In this document: positions 16,693-26,288 of the stretch, piece after piece | How positions within the stretch are numbered: the first letter of the stretch is position 1 | Layout: the number at the start of each line of letters is the position of its first letter | Assembly (NCBI RefSeq): GCF_000829675.1 | Contig: NZ_BBRX01000031.1 | Span: 1 to 64,000, forward strand | DNA length: 64,000 nt | Source of the DNA: Acinetobacter rudis | GTDB lineage: Bacteria; Pseudomonadota; Gammaproteobacteria; Pseudomonadales; Moraxellaceae | Direction: 5' to 3' | Made by a program: the position numbers and the translations under genes | Notes under the pieces: generated by a model | What the model was told of the DNA's origin: nothing | The model's input: the letters and a program-made list of their open reading frames with translations, nothing else | The model's database searches: none

Positions 16693-17616
16693 TTAAGTCC
16701 TTAACTGTTGAATGCGTAGACAGCGTTGCTGAATATTACGTGCAAATAAATAACTCAACATAGCGCTGATTAAGGCAACTACTGCAAATGCATAGAGTAA
16801 CCATTTGACAACGATAGATACTTTCTCAGCTTTCAAAGCGTAAATATCGAGTTGCTGAGCTGTGGGACTTATACTTTTACCATATAACTGCTGTTGCATT
16901 GCCCAGAGCTGTTCGGGTTTAAATCCATAACTCGCAAAATAAGGTTGTGATTGTTCACTTAATAATAACTGTTGCATATAAGTTTGCGCTGCTGCTTTAT
17001 CAACTGGATCATGCAGTAAAGCGGTTTGAGCCAATAGATATGCTTTTACTGCCTCAAGCTCTCGTCCATGTGCGAGCTGCTGCGCCATAACGCTTTCTTG
17101 AATATTATGATCATAACTTAACAGCATATAATAAGACTGCTGCTCAGTGGCATTGAGACGATATTGGATATAACTCAAACTTGACCAAATCAAAATACAA
17201 CAAATGAGCCAAGCGACAAACTTGAGCACCAAAGATTTAAATCGTCGTTGAAAATAACCAAAATGCTTAAGTAAACGAATAAGGAGAAAACCACCAATCA
17301 ATACTGCAATGACTTTAACGAACAACCAACCTAACCAACTTAAAAAGCGCTCAAAATAATGCGGCAATTCTCTACTTTGAAAGCTGGTTAAATCGACAGT
17401 TGCTGGAATGTGTAACTGTTCCACACTACGGCTTAAATCCCAAAAACTTAAGACAAGCTGCTGCTGAATCACTGTCAGAAAAAGCGCCAATACCATTAAA
17501 CTCAAGCTCACAAGTGCAAGCAGATATAAACGGCGTTGACGACGCAGCAAGGTCGTTAAGCTTAAATTGACATCTTTTACTGCAGTCTGCGCTCGTATAG
17601 GGTCAAAACCAGACAA
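16693..17616 (-). CDS. multi-pass membrane protein in TelA operon
   Basis: A 307-residue inner-membrane protein with about four hydrophobic segments (~30-52, ~93-113, ~128-150 and ~268-292). A soluble region of about 115 residues between the third and fourth is rich in Gln/Leu. The start is a TTG at 17616, chosen because GAGGAG lies six bases upstream and no ATG is near. It follows telA by about 50 bases. I do not recognise the family; the context suggests a membrane partner of the TelA-like proteins. Confidence 0.7.
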   Translation of the reverse strand: MSGFDPIRAQTAVKDVNLSLTTLLRRQRRLYLLALVSLSLMVLALFLTVIQQQLVLSFWDLSRSVEQLHIPATVDLTSFQSRELPHYFERFLSWLGWLFVKVIAVLIGGFLLIRLLKHFGYFQRRFKSLVLKFVAWLICCILIWSSLSYIQYRLNATEQQSYYMLLSYDHNIQESVMAQQLAHGRELEAVKAYLLAQTALLHDPVDKAAAQTYMQQLLLSEQSQPYFASYGFKPEQLWAMQQQLYGKSISPTAQQLDIYALKAEKVSIVVKWLLYAFAVVALISAMLSYLFARNIQQRCLRIQQLRT

Positions 17617-17668
17617 GAGATGCTCCTCAAATATACAACGATCATCAACTATTAATTAAAACCCAAGT

Positions 17669-18811
17669 TTAAACCTTAGACTTGGGTATTTCTGTACTAG
17701 ATTGCAACACAAGTTGATTTAAATTATTTTGCAGACCACGCAAACGAACCTGAGCCTGTTCACGCTGTTGCATCCCCTCTTTCTGAATCTGAATAACTTC
17801 ATTGACGGTTTTAATCAAGCTGTTCTGTACATGTTCAAGTGTTTCAATATCAATCACTGAGCGCTGATTAGCCCTCGCGGTATCTACAGAGTTTTGATGT
17901 AATAAATCTGCATTTCGACGTAATAATTCATTGGTTGCATCATCAATACTGTTCGCAAGCTGTACACTATTTTTTTGCTCTTGCAATGAAATGGCCAAGC
18001 TAATTTGGTTTTTCCAAGCGGGTAATGTGATGTTTTTAATTGCATAGAACTTATCAACCAACATCAAATTATTCGACTGAATAATTCGAATCATCGGTAA
18101 GGTTTGCATCGCTGATTGCTGCAACACTCTTAAGTCACTAATGCGTTTTTCTAAATTGTTTGCCACATGATTTAAGTCATAAACCAATTGAGTTCGTGTA
18201 GGATCTTGGCTTAGTTCCTCACGACTTAGTTGTGTAAGTGACTGTTGAATCGCCTGATACTTCAATTGACCAGCCGCAACATAAAGACCAAGTTGCTTAT
18301 ACTCCTCTTGCACAGCACCAAACATCTGGTCCAATGTGGTTACACGACTTTTTAGACCAGTTTGTGTTGTTTCAATTTCACCCACTAATCGATCTAAATG
18401 TTGTTTGGTATTATCAAACTGCTGATCAAAACTTTGTTTAGCCCCACGTACTTTATTAAATAAACTGGCAAAAAAACCAGAGTTCTTGCCTGGATGGAGT
18501 AAGTTAGACTGATTAATTTGTTGAGCAGTTTGTACAACTTCATTCAATTTTTTTCCAGTGTCTTCAAGTTCACTATTTTTCACTAGACCCAAAAGTTCAT
18601 CAGTGTAAGTTGAAGTCTTCACCGCGATATTTTTACCATATTCAGCTACACGATTCTGATTAATTTCATCAAGCTCTTTATGTATGTCCATCACCGCAAC
18701 AAAGTCATCGGCGTTCAAACCGATTTCCGTCAAATTTAATTCCGAAAATGATTGTTGCTGTTGCTCAGGAGTAAGCTCAATAATGCGCTGTTGCAATTCT
18801 AATGTATTCAT
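17669..18811 (-). CDS. TelA-family toxic anion resistance protein
   Basis: A 380-residue, almost all-helical protein of the TelA/KlaA family, first linked to tellurite resistance on plasmids and later to resistance to various envelope stresses. Typical features are seen: LNEVVQTAQQINQSNLL, a central FFASLFNKVRGAKQSF stretch, and the C-terminal block with ITLPAWKNQISLAISLQEQK and LANSIDDATNELLRRNADLL. The length is normal. There is no signal peptide or membrane segment. It is the middle gene of a three-gene operon, eight bases behind a shorter TelA-like gene and followed by a membrane protein. Its biochemical activity is not established in the family. Confidence 0.88.
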   Translation of the reverse strand: MNTLELQQRIIELTPEQQQQSFSELNLTEIGLNADDFVAVMDIHKELDEINQNRVAEYGKNIAVKTSTYTDELLGLVKNSELEDTGKKLNEVVQTAQQINQSNLLHPGKNSGFFASLFNKVRGAKQSFDQQFDNTKQHLDRLVGEIETTQTGLKSRVTTLDQMFGAVQEEYKQLGLYVAAGQLKYQAIQQSLTQLSREELSQDPTRTQLVYDLNHVANNLEKRISDLRVLQQSAMQTLPMIRIIQSNNLMLVDKFYAIKNITLPAWKNQISLAISLQEQKNSVQLANSIDDATNELLRRNADLLHQNSVDTARANQRSVIDIETLEHVQNSLIKTVNEVIQIQKEGMQQREQAQVRLRGLQNNLNQLVLQSSTEIPKSKV

Positions 18812-18818
18812 AATAATC

Positions 18819-19610
18819 CTAATGGTTTTCTAATGCTTGCTTTAAACTTTGAATTAAGTTATCACGGTTACGATTGAGTTCAGTGATGTCTATTGCACTA
18901 TTTGCACGCTGTTTTTCTTGATTGAGTTTGAGATGGTACTGCCAAGCAGGAATTAACACCTGCTGTGCCTCTTTAAAACGATCAATCAAACCAAATGCTA
19001 ATTGCTGATTTAACTGCATTTGCACCATAGCGAGATCATGACTAGATTGTAAGGTATTTAAACTATGAATTTTCTGTACCATACGCTGCTGAAAGTGCTC
19101 TAAAGTCTGTGAATCTCGAATAAATACAGGACAGTCTTCTAAAAAACGTTGAGCAGCTGCAATATGCTGTGCCATATCTACCCTTAAAGCTAAAAGTTGC
19201 TCGTAGCGAGTTTGCGATTGGGCAATCTCTAATGCCAAGCGTCGACTCAATTGATTTGCCTGATCAATCGATTGATCCAACTGTTGAATATAATGCACCT
19301 TCGCACTATCAAATTCTAAGTCGATGCCAAGCCACTGCTGTAAGCGATTAAACCGCTTGTTTTTCAACTTCTTAGAAGACTGTGATAGTTGATGAATAAT
19401 CTCGGTAATCACTTGACTCAATTGTTGAGTTAACGAAGGATCAATATGATTTAACAAAGCCGCCTGCGCTTGCACCACTTGCTGTGCATATTGATTCAGC
19501 AACAAAGGTTGCTGTAATAATGGCAACAGTTCAGTTCGCTGAATCAAAAGTAATTGTTCAGGACATATCGCTATCTGATGAAGTGGTATTAAGGAGCTCA
19601 GTGCTTGCAT
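18819..19610 (-). CDS. short divergent TelA-like helical protein
   Basis: A 263-residue, mostly helical protein rich in Gln and Leu. The start at 19610 (MQALSSLIPLHQ) follows an AGGA ribosome site; a further ATG 36 bases upstream would give a less likely N-terminus. Its C-terminal part parallels the TelA protein encoded downstream: VLIPAWQYHLKLNQEKQR against ITLPAWKNQISLAISLQEQK, each followed by a helix with an ITEL/IDDAT-like turn. The middle (VHYIQQLDQSIDQANQL) parallels the TelA region starting KQHLDRLVGEIETT. I therefore read it as a shortened TelA paralogue. It heads the operon, which suggests the two helical proteins work together. Confidence 0.65.
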   Translation of the reverse strand: MQALSSLIPLHQIAICPEQLLLIQRTELLPLLQQPLLLNQYAQQVVQAQAALLNHIDPSLTQQLSQVITEIIHQLSQSSKKLKNKRFNRLQQWLGIDLEFDSAKVHYIQQLDQSIDQANQLSRRLALEIAQSQTRYEQLLALRVDMAQHIAAAQRFLEDCPVFIRDSQTLEHFQQRMVQKIHSLNTLQSSHDLAMVQMQLNQQLAFGLIDRFKEAQQVLIPAWQYHLKLNQEKQRANSAIDITELNRNRDNLIQSLKQALENH

Positions 19611-19799
19611 ATTTTTCCTGAGTAACAAATCAATGTGACAAAACAATCATTGTGATCAAACGGTTACGAATACCAAGTAATAAAGATTGTGCCACATTTT
19701 AGAATTACAATTGAGCAAAGTTAAAAATAACCAAGAGAATACAATTTTATCAAGTTGAATTCACATCGCTCACATACTTGACAAGTCTATAACACAAAC

Positions 19800-19834
19800 T
19801 AAAAACATCGCCCCATGGATGATGAGGCGATGTT
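19800..19834 (-). terminator. terminator after the GlyGly-CTERM gene pair
   Basis: AACATCGCC / GGCGATGTT perfect arms with a 13-base loop; read on the minus strand it runs into TTTTT. It lies about 50 bases past the stop of the second surface-protein gene. Confidence 0.8.
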
Positions 19835-19881
19835 AGTAGGTCTCTGTTTTGACTTTAACTCAAATGATGTAGAGCAGCGAA

Positions 19882-22296
19882 TTATTTCACACGGCTGGCC
19901 CTACGACGTAAATAGACTAAAGTCAATAATGCCAATGTGCTCAGCATACCCACTGAACCACCGCCACTGGTTGCACCCTTTGAAGAGCCTGTGTTTATAA
20001 TTTCAATTTCTGCTTCTTTAGAAGCCAAACCTTCCACATCGTATACCAGATATTTTAATCTATAGTTAAAAGGATCAAAGGTATTTTTTAATTTAGCTTG
20101 GATTTTACCACCATGACAGGTCAGCTTCACATCATCAGGACATGGGCCTGAACGCTCAGACTGAATTTGTACTGCATCACGTGTTTGGGTAAAACGAATT
20201 GCTAAATCCTGTCCTTTTTCATCCGTATAATAACTTAGTTTATTCGGCTTACTTTGCAGTTTACTGACATCACCATCGCCCTTGTCATGGGTATTTTCAA
20301 GTAGCTTAAGCTCAGTCCATCCCGTATCTCCAGGAGAGACGGTATAACTCACAGGCTCTGCTACAGGTTCTATATTTCTAAAACTCACCATGATATAAGC
20401 TGATGACGATTTAGCAGGATTGGATTTCATGGTCAATTTATATGAACAAAACTCTGTATCACCATCTGGAGTAATACGATCATCCAAGCGATACATCAGA
20501 ATTTGTTCTAGATCCTTATCCCATTCACACTTTAAGTTCTGATCAAATTGTCCTTGAAATTTATTGTCACTATCCAACTTTCCAACACCGAGTGCTTGAT
20601 AAGATACATCATATAAATCAGCACTCAGATGTTTAATCTCACGCACCCCTTGATCACTCACCGTTTCATCAGGCCAATTGCCTTTAAAAGGGTCTATAAA
20701 AACTGTGCGGTACTTTTGCTTTGCCTCGGTCAACTCTCGGAGTTTTGCATATTTTTCAACTTGTAACTTATAGTAAGGCAAAAACTCTGGTTTAGTTTGT
20801 GGATTCTTAACGAATGCATCAAAGCTATCACGAACCGCTTCAAATTCCTTAAGTAAGTCCACTATAGATGGGTTTGCTGCAGTTAAATTACTGGTTGTTA
20901 AACGCAGCACCTCTGTTGCACCTATATCACATGTATTGGGTTTTTCATCGTTGCCTACAGAGTTCACCACATTAATCCGCTTAATCCCACGCTGATCCAA
21001 GTTACTACAACCTGATTCAAACTTGCTATCAATCAATGGATTATTACTCATCCCCGGCTTAGTAAAATACATTGGCATATATGCAGTATATTCATCAGGT
21101 GTGTTTTGCGATAAAGGGCTGAGCAGCTGATTAAAACTATACTGATCTACTGCAATATTATCCTTCGCAACTGCTTCAGCATCCTCACTGATCAGCTCAC
21201 ATTCATCATGACCAGCTTTGAGTAAAACAGCATTACCTCGTGCATAAATATTTGCATATTTAACCCCTTCACGCTTGTCTGCATAACGACAAGACTTCCC
21301 TGTATTAAAAGCTAACACATTAAAGTTAAGGTCTTTTTTACCCGCCCCATCATAAAGTAATGTCGAGAAAGCTGTATTTTGAGTGATAGTGTTACTTAAT
21401 AACTCTAATGAAGTGTTTTTGACACTTAATGGCACATTGCCATAAGGTGTTTTAGAACTAAATTGAATAATACTACCACGTGTCGGATCTGCCTGATTGA
21501 GACCTATACTACTGGCACTGATTCGGGCTTTAGCTTGCCCACAGTAAGCAAAAGTACTTTGACTATTTGCAGATCCATTGTTCAGGATGCTCATAAAGTC
21601 GATATAGACTTCTCGCACTGTCGTCGTTAGGTTATCACTACAGCTCATTGCGATTACACTGCCACGCTCAGCCTGATTACCTTCTATACGACCACGGTTG
21701 GCAGTAAAGCTACTATAGACGCCGTCAAGATAAACCGCCCCACCTTCTTGAGCTTTACTATTAAAAATAGATACATTATTTAGTATCAGAGCACCGCCAG
21801 CTAAAAGTGCTCCTCCACGACCAGTACTCACACCATCATAAAGTTCAACATTATCTATGGTCACGGCGGGCTGATTAAATGTTGAGCTATTTAAAATACG
21901 ATTATTCGCTACTGCACGTATTTTAGTTTGAATGGCTGTTAACGCAGGATAATCATTGGTTAACACATCAGGCTTTTCATAGTTAACAGGCGCTTTACCT
22001 TGTATAACGACATTTTGGGTCGGTTGTAATTCGCGTTTAAGTTGATACTCACCTGCTTCCAACTGAATCACGGTTGCACGAGTTGCAACAACCTCCCCGA
22101 CAGGACAGCCCCCATAGGCTTTACCTGTAGATGCAGTAACAATTGCCTCACGCAAAGAACACGCATTTGAGTTCTCTCCATCTTCATCGGCAAATGTCGT
22201 TACATAAATTGTTCGATCAGCAGTTTGTGCACTCAGAGATAGACTCATTAAAGTCAGTGTTGCAACGACCAAAGCGGTTTTTTTATATTGAATCAT
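19882..22296 (-). CDS. CSLREAI-motif surface protein with GlyGly-CTERM tail (rhombotarget-type), second copy
   Basis: An 804-residue secreted protein. Signal peptide to about residue 24, then the CSLREAI motif (46-52) that caps parallel beta-helix proteins, followed by beta-helix-like repeats (GGALLAGGALILNNVSI, GGAVYLDGVYSSF). The final ~33 residues form a GlyGly-CTERM sorting signal: GGG at ~778, a hydrophobic helix (MLSTLALLTLVYL), then RRRASR. Such tails are cut by rhombosortase and mark type II secretion cargo; the Acinetobacter members are known as rhombotargets. The region between ~470 and 770 is unlike the first copy. Its start overlaps the end of the upstream paralogue by 14 bases with a GAGGAG ribosome site inside that gene, so the pair is translationally coupled. 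Confidence 0.83.
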   Translation of the reverse strand: MIQYKKTALVVATLTLMSLSLSAQTADRTIYVTTFADEDGENSNACSLREAIVTASTGKAYGGCPVGEVVATRATVIQLEAGEYQLKRELQPTQNVVIQGKAPVNYEKPDVLTNDYPALTAIQTKIRAVANNRILNSSTFNQPAVTIDNVELYDGVSTGRGGALLAGGALILNNVSIFNSKAQEGGAVYLDGVYSSFTANRGRIEGNQAERGSVIAMSCSDNLTTTVREVYIDFMSILNNGSANSQSTFAYCGQAKARISASSIGLNQADPTRGSIIQFSSKTPYGNVPLSVKNTSLELLSNTITQNTAFSTLLYDGAGKKDLNFNVLAFNTGKSCRYADKREGVKYANIYARGNAVLLKAGHDECELISEDAEAVAKDNIAVDQYSFNQLLSPLSQNTPDEYTAYMPMYFTKPGMSNNPLIDSKFESGCSNLDQRGIKRINVVNSVGNDEKPNTCDIGATEVLRLTTSNLTAANPSIVDLLKEFEAVRDSFDAFVKNPQTKPEFLPYYKLQVEKYAKLRELTEAKQKYRTVFIDPFKGNWPDETVSDQGVREIKHLSADLYDVSYQALGVGKLDSDNKFQGQFDQNLKCEWDKDLEQILMYRLDDRITPDGDTEFCSYKLTMKSNPAKSSSAYIMVSFRNIEPVAEPVSYTVSPGDTGWTELKLLENTHDKGDGDVSKLQSKPNKLSYYTDEKGQDLAIRFTQTRDAVQIQSERSGPCPDDVKLTCHGGKIQAKLKNTFDPFNYRLKYLVYDVEGLASKEAEIEIINTGSSKGATSGGGSVGMLSTLALLTLVYLRRRASRVK

Positions 22297-24124
22297 GTTT
22301 TGCTCCTCGTTTACGACTTGCGAGGCGTAAAGCCGCTACAGCACCAAGACCCAATAAACCCCACAGACCTGTAGATCCACCACCACCGACTTTTTTATTA
22401 TCAATACCATCTTGAGGTCCTTGTACAATTCGCGTAGGAATTGAAACATAAGGATTTGTCGAATCAGTAAAACGTGTGGTAGTGGTGACCACTAATGTTG
22501 TAAATTCATCTAAACCATGCCAATTCCCATTGGGTACATAGGTTAATACACCTGCTTGGCTGATACTTAAGCTTCCTTTGGAAGTCAAAGTACTATTGGA
22601 TTGCACCGTTTTTAAACAACCAGGTTGCCAGTTTTGACCATCTGGACGCTGACCAAATAAACCGACACACACTTCTGGGCGAACCAACTCACCATCTTTA
22701 AGTTGCTCATCTAAAGTCATCGTTGCAACTTGACCATAAAAAATGTCTTTACCCACCCTCTCTGTATTAAGCGTGTCTACATAGAGTTCAATTGCACCAC
22801 GATCACAGTGTTCAGGTTGATTGACAGGGCGAGGCTTCTCTCGTTGATCCATCGCAGCACAAGATAATATCTCTTGTTCTCCAAGAATTGGACCACGATT
22901 GACAATTGGTGAATCGGTAATAAATTTATATCGATTTAATAAGCGCGGTTTAAAAAATCCCCAATCACTGTCTTTACTCTTGTTATTAAATGGGCAAAGT
23001 ATGCCCTCACTATCAATATCACATTCAGCATCGATACTTTTACCTGCAAGTAAAACTGTACCTTTAGGTAATACCTGTCCTTGTTTACCTTCACAACCTG
23101 CGCTATACAGGTTATTGGTCATATTATTGGCTTCAACTGTACCTTTCACCTGACAGTCTTGTTGTCCATTGTTGAGCAAAATACTGTTGGCGACATAAGC
23201 TTGTTTAAGTGGTGAATCGACTATCAAGCCCTTATTATTCAAAATAATAGTATTGTTGTTCAAGCTCATGCCATCGACAACACGAATTACAAAGCCTTTA
23301 TTATTAAATACCGTACTATTACTCACACCACGTAATAATGTATTGCCTAATTTTTTTAACTGCTCTTCTGTAAAAGGTGTTTTGATCTCCATTAGTGCAG
23401 CGTTAACATCAGTAACTTCATTGTCTCTAAGAACTAAACCTGTACCGATATACTGCGGTAAATCACTATATATAACTGCACCTTGTACTGCTTTATTGTC
23501 TTTAAACAAAGCGTTAAACATTTTAACTGTACTTAGTGACTGACCTTCTTTATATTCACCTGCATTATAAATCGCACCACCGAGTCGTGCTTTGCCACCT
23601 TGAAGTTGGCTACGAGTCACTTCAATATTTTCTTTATTATAAATCAGGCCGCCTTGATCTTGACATTGATCATCATTACACCCTTTGAGTGTAAGCCTAA
23701 AGAAAGAGGCTAATATTGGGCCAGGCTTAGGGTCTTCTGAATTAGCAGATTCACTATGGCGCTCAATCCAAAACAAACGATCTTTGCCTGTCATTTTAAT
23801 CGTAGCATTATAAATTTCTGGTCTGGTCTCATCTGCACCTTGCTCAGACTCTGTACGTAATATCAGATTATTTTGGATTTTGACTTGGCTTTTAAGTTTA
23901 TATTCAGTTTTTGCTTTTAAATAAATCGTGTTTTCTGCACCCTCACCACCACATCCGTTGTGACCCTCTTTAGGCATGCCTAAATTTATATATTCAATAG
24001 CTTCACGTAGTGAACATTGTTTATCGTCTGCAACAGTATCCTCGGTTGTTGTAACATATATTGGTGCAGCATTTATCTGACTCGCCCCAATACATAGTCC
24101 CAACACCACGCTCCGCTTGAGCAT
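22283..24124 (-). CDS. CSLREAI-motif surface protein with GlyGly-CTERM tail, first copy
   Basis: A 613-residue secreted protein with a signal peptide (cleavage near INA, 18-20), the CSLREAI motif at 37-43 and a run of beta-helix-like segments (GGLIYNKENIEVTRS, GGAIYNAGEY, LNNNTIILNNKGL). A cysteine-rich part follows, then a short Ig/cadherin-like stretch (LTYVPNGNWHGLDEFT) as in surface adhesins. The end is a GlyGly-CTERM tail: GGGG at ~580-583, a hydrophobic helix (LWGLLGLGAVAAL), then RLASRKRG. Predicted to be exported by type II secretion and processed by a rhombosortase encoded elsewhere. The ribosome site AAGGAGAGG precedes the ATG. First gene of a two-gene operon. Confidence 0.83.
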   Translation of the reverse strand: MLKRSVVLGLCIGASQINAAPIYVTTTEDTVADDKQCSLREAIEYINLGMPKEGHNGCGGEGAENTIYLKAKTEYKLKSQVKIQNNLILRTESEQGADETRPEIYNATIKMTGKDRLFWIERHSESANSEDPKPGPILASFFRLTLKGCNDDQCQDQGGLIYNKENIEVTRSQLQGGKARLGGAIYNAGEYKEGQSLSTVKMFNALFKDNKAVQGAVIYSDLPQYIGTGLVLRDNEVTDVNAALMEIKTPFTEEQLKKLGNTLLRGVSNSTVFNNKGFVIRVVDGMSLNNNTIILNNKGLIVDSPLKQAYVANSILLNNGQQDCQVKGTVEANNMTNNLYSAGCEGKQGQVLPKGTVLLAGKSIDAECDIDSEGILCPFNNKSKDSDWGFFKPRLLNRYKFITDSPIVNRGPILGEQEILSCAAMDQREKPRPVNQPEHCDRGAIELYVDTLNTERVGKDIFYGQVATMTLDEQLKDGELVRPEVCVGLFGQRPDGQNWQPGCLKTVQSNSTLTSKGSLSISQAGVLTYVPNGNWHGLDEFTTLVVTTTTRFTDSTNPYVSIPTRIVQGPQDGIDNKKVGGGGSTGLWGLLGLGAVAALRLASRKRGAKHDSI

Positions 24125-24227
24125 CAGCCTCTCCTTTCCATCTTTTTATTTGTTCTAGACACAAAAATACTTTACATATTTCTGCCCAATCTGTCACAAA
24201 TTAAAAAATTAAACAAGGCTTTTGGGG

Positions 24228-24932
24228 TCAATGATATTCGTTGATTAGGGCATAGATTTGTCGTAAAACTGCATGTGAGAGTTTAGTCTTCTCACCTTGT
24301 AGCAGTTTTTCCAATTGATCTACCGACTGAAGTAACAAACTGGGCTGGTGTGGCCCATGATTCAGTAAGTAATCAATGATCTGGGCATCAAAATGTACGC
24401 CACGACGTGTGAGTACTGAGTGTAGTAACGATTCGCGATCTGCAAAATCCTCACCATTAGGAACGCGTACACTTACCGCTTGATTTAGGCGTGAGCGTAA
24501 GTCATAGAGTTCGAGTTTTAATTCTTTAGGCGCAAAACGAGAGGAAAAAACCAATTGACCACCATCTTGCTGACTGCTATTGATCAAATGAAAAATCGCA
24601 GTTTGCCAATGTGGCACACCAATAATAGCCTCTATGTCATCTAAGGCCACCAAATCATAACTTTCTAAAGCACTGATGGCCTCAATAGGTGCATCGAGTA
24701 GTTCCAGCAATGAAACTTTAATGGCTGATTTGCCAATCTCTTGATAAGAGTCACAAATGGCGGTGAGTAAATGACTCTTCCCAGTGCCCGCCTCACCATA
24801 GACATAAAACCGATTCAGTAATCCAGCGTGTAACTGTCTCACAGCATCAATTACAGCACCCCATCCAGGGCCAGAAAAGTCACTGATCTTCGCATCAAGC
24901 TGAGGTTCAATATTCAACTGCAATTGACGCAT
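24228..24932 (-). CDS. hda: DnaA regulatory inactivator Hda
   Basis: A 234-residue AAA+ protein related to DnaA domain III. With the DNA-loaded sliding clamp, Hda stimulates ATP hydrolysis by DnaA and so prevents re-initiation. Walker A is GEAGTGKSHL (~45-54), Walker B VALDDIEAI. The N-terminal QLQLNI resembles the clamp-binding motif of Hda. The sequence SSRFAPKEL and the sensor region DLRSRLNQAV are as in the family. It follows the PerM-like gene with a 22-base gap, an arrangement common in gammaproteobacteria. Confidence 0.93.
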   Translation of the reverse strand: MRQLQLNIEPQLDAKISDFSGPGWGAVIDAVRQLHAGLLNRFYVYGEAGTGKSHLLTAICDSYQEIGKSAIKVSLLELLDAPIEAISALESYDLVALDDIEAIIGVPHWQTAIFHLINSSQQDGGQLVFSSRFAPKELKLELYDLRSRLNQAVSVRVPNGEDFADRESLLHSVLTRRGVHFDAQIIDYLLNHGPHQPSLLLQSVDQLEKLLQGEKTKLSHAVLRQIYALINEYH

Positions 24933-24954
24933 CGGTTTATTTATACTCCAAAGT

Positions 24955-26154
24955 TTATTTTACTGACTGATCATCATTAGATGATTGCAGGGTTGTTGGT
25001 GCTTCAGGCACTACATCTTGTGTTGGGTCTAAGGCTTCATGCGCTACATTTTGTTGATCTGTATGGAGGTGATCATGAGCAATTACAAGTCTATCTTGAT
25101 AAAAATCACTCTGTTCGTAACTTTGACGCAAATGTTTGAGTAATACCACAATAACCGCAGCAACAGGCAAAGCCACCAACATGCCCAAGAATCCACCTAA
25201 TTGCGCACCCGCCAACACGGCAAATACCACCGCAACAGGTGATAAACCAATTTTATCGCCCAATAAAAAGGGCTGTAAAATATAGCCTTCAATCACCTGA
25301 CCTAACATAAACACACCAAAGACCATGGCTAAATGCACCCAGTCCAAGCCAAATTGGAATAATGCAGCAATGACCGCAGCAATAATCCCTACTGCAAAGC
25401 CTAAATACGGGATGATACTGGCTAAGCCAGCAACCATACCGATAATTAAGCCAACTTCAATACCTACAGCTTGTAAGCCAACTGCATAAACGATACCCAG
25501 TAGAACCATCACCAAAAACTGACCTTTTACAAATGCACCGAGTACATCGTGACAGTCATTGACGATTTTCATGGTTTTAGTTTCAAAACGTGGTGGAATC
25601 AATTTATGCATACGCGCCAACATCCGATTCCAATCTAACAAAAAGTAGAAAGTAATGATTGGAACTAAAACAACAGTACCACTGACTTGGATGACACTCA
25701 GGCCTGATTGCAAGATCGAGAGCAACATCGTTTGGATGCTGTCCATATTGTAGTTGGTTTGCACATAGTCCATGACCACTTTAGAAAGTTGGTCTGTATC
25801 TATTTGCATGTTTTCTAGATTAAAGACCTTCGCTCCCCAAGGAAGTAAGGTGTGGTTAATCCATGAAATTCCCGCAGGTAAGCTATCACGGAAATAAACC
25901 AACTGTTTCCAAACCAAAGGCACCACAAACCAAATCGCCAGAACAACCACCAAGATAATGGCTAAAAAGACATTACTGATCGCCAACCAACGTGGTAGGT
26001 ATCGAGAAAGTTTATTGACAGGTTGACTAAATAGGTAGGCAATAAAAAAAGCCGCTAAAAATGGGATAACGACAGGTTTGAGTAGATAGAGAATCCATAA
26101 TCCCACCCCGATTGCCGACAATATAAAAATGCGTTTTAAAGTTATATCATGCAT
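24955..26154 (-). CDS. AI-2E family (PerM-like) permease
   Basis: A 399-residue inner-membrane protein of the AI-2E/PerM superfamily (formerly UPF0118). About eight hydrophobic segments are visible, starting at residues 9-45, and the family's C-terminal block is present (EGYILQPFLLGDKIGLSPV, LGGFLGMLVALPVAAVIVVL). The last ~50 residues are a polar cytoplasmic tail. Some members export autoinducer-2 or exchange Na+/H+; which activity this one has cannot be told. It is divergent from purM and followed by hda. Confidence 0.88.
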   Translation of the reverse strand: MHDITLKRIFILSAIGVGLWILYLLKPVVIPFLAAFFIAYLFSQPVNKLSRYLPRWLAISNVFLAIILVVVLAIWFVVPLVWKQLVYFRDSLPAGISWINHTLLPWGAKVFNLENMQIDTDQLSKVVMDYVQTNYNMDSIQTMLLSILQSGLSVIQVSGTVVLVPIITFYFLLDWNRMLARMHKLIPPRFETKTMKIVNDCHDVLGAFVKGQFLVMVLLGIVYAVGLQAVGIEVGLIIGMVAGLASIIPYLGFAVGIIAAVIAALFQFGLDWVHLAMVFGVFMLGQVIEGYILQPFLLGDKIGLSPVAVVFAVLAGAQLGGFLGMLVALPVAAVIVVLLKHLRQSYEQSDFYQDRLVIAHDHLHTDQQNVAHEALDPTQDVVPEAPTTLQSSNDDQSVK

Positions 26155-26256
26155 ATCATCGCGCCTTATTCATGTTTCTTGGCAGTCTAAGTTAAAATAA
26201 TTAAATTAAGATAGCATTTTCGCATAGAATTAACATAAGAGTTTTACATAATCAGG

Positions 26257-26288
26257 TATAATCTCCGCGCGAATGCGGAGACTTCATT
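26257..26288 (+). promoter_or_regulatory. purM -10 element and ribosome-site hairpin
   Basis: A consensus TATAAT (26257-26262) has no clear -35. Immediately after it CTCCGC (26263-26268) and GCGGAG (26275-26280) form a six-base inverted repeat. Its right arm contains the GGAG ribosome site of purM, eight bases before the ATG at 26289. Depending on where the transcript starts, the arm could mask the ribosome site or act as a DNA operator. Confidence 0.45.
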
